From the NCBI GenBank assembly GCA_021432635.1, contig MU270016.1, positions 1,551,611-1,615,610 of the forward strand: a stretch of DNA of 64,000 nucleotides. The letters are read 5' to 3'. The notes under the pieces are model-generated. The model was not told the DNA's origin and did no database searches. It saw only the letters and a list, made by a program, of their open reading frames with translations. Made by a program: the position numbers and the translations under genes. The first letter of the stretch is position 1, and every line of letters starts with the position of its first letter. The stretch comes from Thozetella sp. PMI_491. Lineage: Eukaryota > Ascomycota > Sordariomycetes > Chaetosphaeriales > Chaetosphaeriaceae. Positions 55,841 to 64,000 of the stretch are shown one piece after another.

Positions 55841-57757
55841 CATTGACATACACCCAACGCACACCTCGTGCAATACAACCATCAGACAGAGTAAATTTCG
55901 TGGCATCTTCAGCGAAACCTCCATTTCCATTATTCTTGTATGCCCAATAATTTCGGCCAGGAGACGCGTCATCGGCGATCATGAGTATGTCATGATTTCC
56001 AAACGGCGCCCCCAATCGCGCAAATGTAGAGCTCGAGTTTGCCAGCCCGTATATACTTGCTCGGATACCTTGATCAGCGCCTTGGTGTGAGTAGATGCCG
56101 TCGTTTAGGCCACTTCCAGCCTGGGTGTTAACTGGCCCGTACGACTGTCCCGAGCCGTGTGTCTTGTCGCAAGTGTTGTCATTAGGCGCCCCAGCGTCAT
56201 CGTAGGCCTTATTTTTAACATCCTCATTCCGGTGATACACCAGAGGTCGGATAAAACTACCTTTGCCTGTGCGGGGCACAACATAGCCAGGAACAAACAC
56301 CATCATATTCTGCTTCAAATCCACTGGCACCTGGCCTTTGAGATCCTCCTCGACGGTGCTCCAGACCCGCTTGGCCACGTTCTCCGCAGACATGGCGCAC
56401 TCTGGCTTTTCGAAGAGTAGAACACCAGGGTAGGGCCGGTTGTTGCCAAATAGAACCGTATCTTGAAGGATATCATCGTTCTTGGCCATGATGCGGTTCT
56501 CGTACTCGACAGCGCTAATTAGTACGAGATGGTGTCCCAAGAGGATCTTGAGTTCGTCTGAGGCGCGGCCAATCCACTTGTACCGTGGCTCGGTTGGATA
56601 CTTGACGAACATGTCATCCGGATGAAAGGTGCCGTCTTCGCCGTTGGAAAATGCTTTATTCTGCAGTGGGTGGGTTGGAAGCACTACCAATTCGTATAAC
56701 TCACAGCTGCTGCCCTCCGCTTCTGGAAGCAGTCGAAACCCTACGTGGGGTTTTGACAAGGCATCCGGCTGCAGGTACTCCCAATCCGGGTCCCCAGGGA
56801 TTGAACTCAACCCAGCCGCGAGCTCTGTCATGCCGTACTCGTTCGACAGGCGCACACCAGCTGCTACGAGTTTGTTCCCCAGGTACTGCGGGCAAACTAG
56901 ACCAGCTGCCACTACAGCCTTGCAACTTTGAAGAATGCGTAATCCCTCATCGGTGGATGAGATCTCCCTCAAGACGACAGGGTTGACCCAAGCCACATCA
57001 GGCTTGGCTTCGGCCAAGACCTTTCGGTAATCGTCAGGATGGAAGGAGGTGGTCTCCAGTGGCCAGACGGCCGGGCCTTCCGGGTCTTTGACAAATGCGA
57101 AAAACAAACAGAGGAGGCCGCCGATGTAGTGCATCCATGATCCGACAAAATACCTTAGCTTTCGCACTGGAGACGGTATATTTCCGATACCTGTTATCAG
57201 CTCCCTGTGGGTTTTGTGGATAAGTGTTGGCAGGCCGGCCGAGCCCGACGACGACATAATCACGGCAGGGTGTGTATCTTGGATGTGGGCCCAGTTCTGT
57301 TTATACTCGTCGCTGCTTTCATGCTTGTCGTCGACGTCGTCAAAGTGTGGGATCGAAATGATAGTCTTGGTAGATTCCAGCTCAAACAGTCAATAGGAGT
57401 CTGTACCGTCGATAAGGATCTCGGCGACGGCATGAGTGTTGCGACTTTCTCAGGAGCCAGCACAGGGCTAATGATTAATACCACGTGATCATGCCGAATA
57501 AGGGCCAAAAAGGACGCCAGCCACTCGATACTAGAGGTAGCACGGAGGCCCACTGTCTGGGGTCTGTTCTGAGGCAGACCAGCGTCATGATATACCTTGA
57601 TGGCCTCATCGGCTAGCCATCCAATTTGCTGCGGCGAATAGTACTTAATTCCAGACCCATGCTGGGGGAAACCGAAGAGCCTGGCTGTGGACCGCTTTGT
57701 TGCCTCAGGGCACTCTTGGGCAGTCCGACTATGCTTTGATGGTTGATCCATGGTCAC
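55841..57757 (-). CDS. Adenylation (AMP-binding) domain fused to the start of a VCBS domain
   Basis: Exon 1 is 57407-57757; a 41-base intron (57366-57406) is the simplest junction, and exon 2 runs to a GTAAGC donor at 55840. N-terminal FPQHGSGIKYYSPQQIGWL and ISPVLAPEKVATLM match the start of NRPS-like adenylation domains. The A3 loop is SSSGSAGLPTLIHKTH, with Thr where the conserved Lys usually stands. A5 is NEYGMTELA, A8 is GRASDELKILLG, and the A10 region is PRTGKGSFIRP with its Lys. No carrier (T) domain follows. Instead the same frame continues into GLNDGIYSHQGADQG and DILMIADDASPGRNYW, which are VCBS-type sequence. Adenylation enzymes are cytosolic while VCBS proteins are usually secreted, so this looks like a chance gene fusion whose downstream part is decaying. 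Enzyme activity is uncertain. Confidence 0.65.
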
Positions 57758-59782
57758 GACAGACCGCTACCATTGCACAAGGAGCACGGATAAGTCGAGA
57801 TCAAGAATCCAAGCAAATTGAAGCAAGTATACACATACTATGATTTATTGATGTTGAATAGAGAAACTCTAAGAGAAAAGTACAACACATCCATTAGGCG
57901 GGCATTCAGCTATATTTCAAGGATTCCTCCTCTGCCTTCGCGCCGACATCAGAGTGTAGACCGCACGGCATATGTAACGGACCCACGAAGCCTGCCCGCT
58001 TGAGTCATTCGGCAAGGGAGAGAAGTGACATAAGCAGCACGCCGGTATTCCTTCAAAGTCGTACCAAACGGGATTTGGGGGTCGACCAAGATCCTCTTAT
58101 TGCAGTGAATCTCAGCATGTCCCATACCATAACTCCAATAGCTGGCTGGTTAAGCCAATATCACAGCAACGTGGTTTCGGTCGACTGGACTGCAACACCA
58201 CGGTATATACGGAGAAATCCGAGTGAGCAGCGTCTTGCCCGGGAGAAAGGGGGGGGGGGGGGGGATGGGGGGCCTGCAATCAGAGAGATATAAATATAGC
58301 CTCCAATAGGTGCACGGGAGGGCCAACGCCTCTTGGTCCAAAGAATCCTACTAACCTGCTAAAACATTTGGACGAGAAGCCCATTTTATCATCCGACCGC
58401 CTCTGCCTTTTAGGCTTCCAAGTCGTGTTGAGCCTCACCAACCGCTAACAGCGCCGGATTTGCCATCAAAGGCAATCTTAAATAAATTCCATATCTCGTC
58501 TCCGAACACAGGACCCCGTATCCTGGCATCTTTGGGGCATAGTATAATTCCTGTCAACAAGAATCTGGTTGAAAGCGTTACTATGCGTATGTAGCAACAC
58601 ATCTCTCTAAGCGGAATCAATACGCAGATGAAGGTGGCGAAAGAACCGATATTTGCCACATTGGTTGGCCCGAGAATTGCCGTACAATCCATTCCGAACC
58701 CCAGTTATTCACTTCAGTGCCAGGGAGCCGATCGGAATTGCAACCCCTGCGCCATAGTAGATCTCTATACTACTCTAATGACAATAGAGTTCGAGCTGCT
58801 GTCTGGGCTTGGATAGAACGGATCCACACTGCAGGCTAGATGTCCAATGGCACTACTTCTACTTCCTCGGCTTTCAGAGAATAAGTGCCGAGAATCAATG
58901 TGCCCCTATTGTACAGGATGTTTTGGAGATTCGTTGGACCGATTCCGGCCCATTCATTTCACTGTGGTACCTCAAGGCTTTTCGTTCTTTGTCGTTGCCG
59001 GGTGCGCCGACAAATCGCCACTTAGGGCGAATTTGACCCGGCGCCAACCCCGAGACAGTTATGTGATCCATGATCTAGCCCCGGGGCAGTCACCGGTACT
59101 GCTTAGGGCCCGGCACCACAGACGCCACGGTAAATGCACATAGGCTGGGGAGGAGACGCGACCCCACCCAGCAGGCCATGAGGCGTCCATGCCACGAGTC
59201 GCACCAAAGGGAGGTGCGTCACTAACCAGGCGCTCGGCCCGTCTTTTCCCACGTGAATTAGGTAAAGTCGCGTGCCTCAAGGTTCGATAGAGGGTGTGAG
59301 AGTGGCTCGGGTCGGACTGGTGTGCGCCCCTAACTCGTTCCCCCCCGCGCCTCGAGACGATGACAGTCCCGTCCTGCGTATTCAAGTCATGCGAGGGACA
59401 GGGCCATGCCCCAGATTAGCTGCCAGTGGCGCCTTTGGCCGGGATCCGTTGTTCACTACCGACCGCTCGGGCGCAGACAAAGCAGGGTCGAGCCGCCGGT
59501 CGGTGTTCCCAAGAGTGCCTCCCTATTCAACTACTCGCAACGGGCCGAGGGGCTGACTCTGGTGCTGATGGATCCGAAGGCGATAGGAAATTTTCTCCGG
59601 GAGGGGCTCACACACATTAAGTACGACCGCCAGGTCAAGCCCACTCCTGCTGCCCTGTTGCTCCGGGTCTATCAACTCCTATGAGGCTCTCGGCCACCGG
59701 AAGCGTGCATGCTTAAACCCCCTGCGCCTATCACCGTGCTCGCTTCCCCCTCTCAACCTCAACTGCACAACACGAAGGCACG
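57758..59782. other. Gene-free stretch with a G homopolymer
   Basis: Two kilobases with no supportable gene. A run of 16 G lies at 58249-58264. Overlapping frames at 58809-59684 lack domains. The right end is the promoter of the rhodopsin-domain protein. Confidence 0.45.
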
Positions 59783-61194
59783 ATGGCGCAGGTGGAAACT
59801 CGCGGCCCAGCAGTTCAAGCTGTGGCTATAGCTTTCCTAGTGCTCTCTATCGTGGCGGCGGTGCTTCGATGCTACGTGAGGGCTTTCATCGTAAAGGCTT
59901 TCGGGGTTGACGACCACCTCATGATTCTCGCGTTGGTATGCGATCGTGTCGTACCAATAGTGATGGCTTCCGCAATACTAACCATCGCTTTTCGCAGGTC
60001 TCATTTATCCTTAACTGTACCTGCTGCCTCAATGGGGTGTATTATGGCACCGGTCGTCACTATTGGGATCTGGAGGAGGCAGACATGCAAAACGCCCTCA
60101 AGGTTTGCCCGATCACTGTCATCTATGGTGTGCTAATCGCTAATTGCTTTTCCTCCAGTACTGGTATTTCTGCTACATCTCGTACTGTGTCACGATGACT
60201 CTGTCGAAACTATCGATCGGCTACTTCCTCCTGCGAATCACGGTCCAACGGCTGCATCGATGGATTGTCTATGGCATCATGCTGGTCACCGTTGTCACCG
60301 GGCTCGTCTTCTTTTTTGTTACAATGCTGCAGTGCATGCCCTTGTCTTACTTCTGGAATAAGAACCAGGCGGGCACCTGCATCAACGTAGAAATCATCAT
60401 CGCCCTTACCTACATGTACAGCGTGTTCAGCGTCACCTGCGACTTCACCTTTGCGCTCTTTCCAATCGTCTTGATCATGAACCTTCAGATGAATTTGCGG
60501 ACAAAGATTGCTCTAGTCCCTATCATGCTGATGGCTTGCGTGTATGTGGCACGCCGTTGCTGGTCGGGCTTGGGCCGGTGACCGTGCTGACCTCTGTTGT
60601 TAGGGCGAGTTCTGCCGTCGTCGTTCGTTTCGCCTACGTCAAAGACTTCAAAAGTCCAGACTTCCTCTGTGAGTGTGCCACCTCATATCATAGTTGATGG
60701 CATCTAATTCCTATTTCTCAGATGCCACTGTCGATATCGCCATCTGGTCGACTATCGAGCAGGGTCTCGCCATCGCCGCCGGCAGCCTCGCTACCCTGCG
60801 CCCGCTTTTCCGTAAGGTTGCCGTGAAGCTCGGCTGGTCAGTGCCATCCAGCTCGCCGACCTCGGGGGACCACGCCAGCGCGTCTCGTACACGCCGAAAC
60901 GGCAACAGCCGAGCCCAACACTCGCGAGGCCCTATCAGCCTTACCACGTTCGCCCATCGTGACAAGGAGGAGGACGAGAAAGATCTTGATCAGGGGAAGC
61001 TCAAGCTGGGCGATGGGTATCTCGGTAGCTATACGACGACTGTCACCACAGCGCCTACCAGAAAATCTTTGTGGGGTACGAAGGGACATAAAAGCGACAA
61101 CGGAAGCGAGGAGGAGCTGCATACAGACGGGACTAGGAGCGACATGAAGGCAGTCCAGATCAAGAGCTTTCTCATCACTGAGGAAACGGTGTGA
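59783..61194 (+). CDS. Fungal rhodopsin-domain integral membrane protein
   Basis: Five exons (59783-59935, 59998-60102, 60159-60541, 60604-60668, 60722-61194) close exactly to 392 residues. It begins with GPAVQAVAIAFLVLSIVAAV (helix 1), then RAFIVKAFGVDDHLMILAL, the typical D-D-x-(L/W)-M pattern between helices 1 and 2. YWYFCYISYCVTMTLSKLSI, CMPLSYFWNKN and the late RFAYVKDFKSPDFLYATVD plus WSTIEQGLAI are the hallmarks of the fungal rhodopsin/PTH11-like seven-helix family (PF20684). The C-terminal roughly 120 residues are hydrophilic, Ser/Lys/Glu-rich and cytosolic. No retinal-binding Lys can be claimed. Members are often near secondary-metabolite or effector loci, but the function is mostly unknown. 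Confidence 0.9.
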
Positions 61195-61822
61195 ACTCGC
61201 ATAAGTATCCCCACTAAGCACCGCTTAGGTACCTATGTACTCCTTGTCAAGTAGGCTATAATGTTGGATTAGGGTCATATCCCGTAATGCCCTATGAGAC
61301 TACTTGCTAGTTATCGGGGAGACGGTATTCGAGGAAATGAGTATACCTTTATACTCGCCATTATCCTCAAAGAGCTATGTATATATCCTCCATATCTCCC
61401 TCTGTCCATAACACATGGTGAACAGCCCTTGGCCACCGTACCAAAGCGAGCCCCAGGTACCAATGGGCATCGTGGACTTGGCTTGCCACTACATTTCCAA
61501 CTAGTGGGACTTACGCATGCTTGCAGCCACTCAGCTTGTATTTTGAGCATCGCCAACTTAGAACAACGTCTCGAGCCAATAGCCAGAGAGCGTAGACAGA
61601 GGAGCCGACCCGCTAGTGAGCGCCTCACTTCTGCTTGACCTACTCCGACGCTCAGCCGCACAGTTCAGCCGTCGCTCACCTAGCCAGAGAATACTTTCGC
61701 GTCCTGGATTCCGAGATGGATTTGCTCTGTTGGGCATTGCCGGGGAAACCTTGGCATGAATTGCACGCCCTCACATATTTAAACGCAGGAGCGACGCGGC
61801 GCCTACTCCCGTCAAATTCACT
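61195..61822. other. Intergenic stretch
   Basis: No gene supported; overlapping antisense frames of about 115 residues at 61294-61661 have no domain. Confidence 0.45.
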
Positions 61823-62633
61823 ATGGTGTTCCTCGGGTGGTATTCGGTGCAGACTCCTCTAACAAGCCTCGTTTTGATTGCAGCGCCTCGAGTGGCTCAG
61901 GCAAAGACTATCACAATTTCCAACGACCCTCAATACTCGTCATTACGATCATGCGCTAAGAATTGCGTCTGGCACGTTGGAGCGGTTGACGATCTTGTCG
62001 CTTCGGGACTCGGATGTGCCGCGCCCTGGGTAAATGAATGTCTGTGCCGCACCGACCTGGCCGGGATCGCGAGCAGCTTCCTAACATCATGCTGCTCCGC
62101 ACAGTGTACAATCGGACCTGCTGGTCCCGATATATCGTCTGCCGTTGCATTGTATGATTCGTACTGTGAATCTAATGGATTTGACGTGACGGCAGCGGCT
62201 AGCCCAACCTCGTCCACCCCGGGAGCAGCAAATACAGGCGGTGAGTCAGGCCAGCGAAACAGTTACTAGGTCTACTTTCTTTAAGAGGCCGCAAGCGATG
62301 GGAAGCTAACTCTGCTGGCCATAAGGCACCGCGACAGGGGCACAACGAACGGGATCGAGCCAGCCGACTGCAACAACAGCGAACCCAGACCAGACAGCTG
62401 GGTTGGCGACGAGCCAGAGCAGTCCAGCCAGCGGGCTGAGTGGCCCAGCGTTGATCGGGATCATAGTGTCGGTGGTGTGCTCCGTGATCGGCCTCTTGTT
62501 TGGTATTGCGTTCATAATCTTCAAATACAACAAGCAGAAGAAACGGGAGCAGAAGCAGAGAACACATGAGGGCTGGACATATGCCCCGCCGGGGAATGAG
62601 GAGTATGGCCTTCGGCCCTTCCCAGCCGGCTGA
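61823..62633 (+). CDS. Cys-rich single-pass membrane protein (CFEM-like ectodomain)
   Basis: Exons 61823-62240 and 62326-62633 (GTGAGT donor, TAAG acceptor) give 241 residues. An N-terminal hydrophobic segment ending in RVAQA fits a signal peptide. The ectodomain has a CFEM-like cysteine pattern: RSCAKNC, GCAAPW, NECLCRTDL, FLTSCCSAQC, YDSYC. A Ser/Thr/Pro/Ala-rich stalk follows, then one transmembrane helix (PALIGIIVSVVCSVIGLLFG) and a basic stop-transfer (KYNKQKKREQKQR), ending in a short cytosolic tail. CFEM proteins act in haem/iron capture, adhesion or signalling. The axial Asp needed for haem cannot be assigned with confidence here. Unlike classic CFEM proteins it is membrane-spanning rather than GPI-anchored. 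Confidence 0.82.
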
Positions 62634-63895
62634 GCCAAGGAGAGGAGAATAACTAGGCTTCAGCTAGCCACGGAGCTGATATCAGTTCTTAAGCATTGTG
62701 CTTCAACGCTGAGAGGCGTAGGCGTCGGTCACGCAACGCGGTCTCGGCCTTGAATGCATTCCCATCCCCCACATTCTGCATGACCCTGGCCTCTACATTG
62801 TGAAGCGATGCCTATTAGAATGCATATACGAGTGCCACACGGTGCGTCTACAGCAGGTAAGGAAGGAATATTCGCTAAATTTGCGATACAGCCGAGTTGG
62901 ACCGATTCAACGGTTTTGTCCCTCACGCCGGGCTATCTTTAGTAGATTTGTAACCTTCTGTATGCGAGCTCCTCAACGTCGGTGCCCTGACAAAATCCTT
63001 CTTTGGGGCGTAACATGGTGCCAAATGACTTTAACTAATGTCAGAAAAGACGCACTATGATCGCTCAAAGTAGGTTTAAAGACAAGCATCACTGTACCAT
63101 GTAAATTTAACTATAGTTTGCTCTATTGATATACTTATCGGAATAATGATTATGCGCTCCCTACACACTAACAGGTGCGTTACATGCCATATTTTTCAGC
63201 CCTTTATTACATTCCTAACTTGTTAATAATAAATGTGCATCTAAGCTCGCGAGTTAATACTAAGTGTACTTTCTTTCTCGGGGCGAAGGGATGTCGAGCT
63301 TGTAGTGAAGAGCGTTTCCACGGATAGGAGGTGAGCTTCTTGGGTCCCCAGTCCATTCCGACACAGGATGGAACTCGGTAACGGATTTGCGAGGTGAGAC
63401 TCTACGATAGTTGTCTATTTAACTATCGCGCCTTTCGATAGAGCTGGAGATTTCGCCAGGTCAATCAACAAATCTCCTCTGTGGCATTTATATGATAAGT
63501 TTTGGCATTATAGTTGCTGCAGGCCCCGTGACTTGTGTCTTGGCTGGGCCTATTTAGTAGCCTCGGTGAACGCCGAGCGCGTATTTTAGTGGGGTATTAA
63601 ATGGCCTTATCGGGCAATTTCGGCTTCAACTCGTTGACTTTCGACCCCGTTAAATCGACCGTATGGATTTTACCGTATCTAACCACATCCGGTAACTACC
63701 CATTTGGGAGTGGCGGTGCCAGCCACAGCCAAAAATCGCCGGCGCCGACATCGCTCGCCCTCAGCCAGTAAGCAAGCCAGCCAGCTATGGTCAGTCAGTC
63801 CACAACAAGAGCAACAGACCAGTATCAAAGTCACGATGTAAACAAACCAGCGTTTGAGTAAACAAAGAACAGAGTGGAGAGTATATTTTATCACA
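62634..63895. other. Intergenic stretch
   Basis: No gene supported. A frame at 62800-63060 has no recognisable domain. The right end (about 63750-63895) is purine-rich and precedes the partial gene at the edge. Confidence 0.4.
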
Positions 63896-64000
63896 ATGGC
63901 CCTAGTCATGACCAATCTAGAGACGGAAGACAGTCCCCCCATACTGCCCAGCGCGGCCTCGCGCTCGCTTAAGCTGTGGTGGCACTGGCGGGAGAGCCGG
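63896..64000 (+). CDS. 5' end of an unidentified gene, cut by the window edge
   Basis: The ATG in tatcacaATGGCC starts a frame open to the last base (35 codons: MALVMTNLETEDSPPILPSA, then a basic WWHWRESR). The context fits a fungal start site, but too little is present to identify a family. Confidence 0.4.
   Translation, partial: MALVMTNLETEDSPPILPSAASRSLKLWWHWRESR

Overview
The window reads as chromosomal DNA of a filamentous ascomycete (Pezizomycotina). Genes are monocistronic and mostly carry short introns of about 50 to 90 bases with GTANGT-type donors and CTAAC/CTGAC-type branch points. The families are typical of this group: Zn2Cys6 and WOPR regulators, DHA-type MFS pumps, a UstYa/DUF3328 oxidase, a fungal rhodopsin-domain membrane protein and a CFEM-like membrane protein. 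Exon models were built by hand from splice signals and reading frame. Most close exactly in frame; uncertain junctions are stated in the entries. Species cannot be named from the sequence alone. | Layout. 1-13 kb: a WOPR-domain regulator (2.2 kb), a zinc-cluster regulator (5.1-6.8 kb), a Gre2-like reductase (7.6-8.8 kb), then a sparse stretch and a CorA-like membrane protein of unknown role (11.0-13.1 kb). 13-17.5 kb: gene-poor, with a sulfotransferase remnant and a probable decayed regulator. 17.6-29.5 kb: a dense run of enzyme genes: group A FAD monooxygenase, SDR, SAM methyltransferase, BBE-like FAD oxidase, MFS pump and dienelactone-hydrolase-like protein. 32.3-43.2 kb: Baeyer-Villiger monooxygenase, dual-specificity phosphatase-like protein, vanillyl-alcohol-oxidase-like flavoprotein, second MFS pump, and a protein built from five copies of a Cys-rich module. 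| 45.0-51.8 kb holds the most striking locus. A secreted precursor made of fourteen 11-residue repeats, thirteen of them ending in the Kex2 site KR, is divergently paired with a UstYa-family oxidase. This is the gene arrangement of a fungal dikaritin-type RiPP (ustiloxin, phomopsin and asperipin relatives), but with a Tyr-Ile repeat, x-x-(I/V)-(D/E)-Y-(I/V)-K-E-G-K-R, that I do not recognise. A beta-lactamase-fold hydrolase and a secreted carboxylesterase follow. No PKS, multimodular NRPS or terpene synthase is visible, so this precursor is the only recognisable scaffold gene for the many tailoring-type enzymes. That they act on it is inference. | 52.9-64 kb: a small secreted eight-cysteine protein, an adenylation domain fused in frame to a decaying FG-GAP/VCBS domain, a rhodopsin-domain membrane protein, a Cys-rich single-pass membrane protein, and the start of a gene at the right edge.
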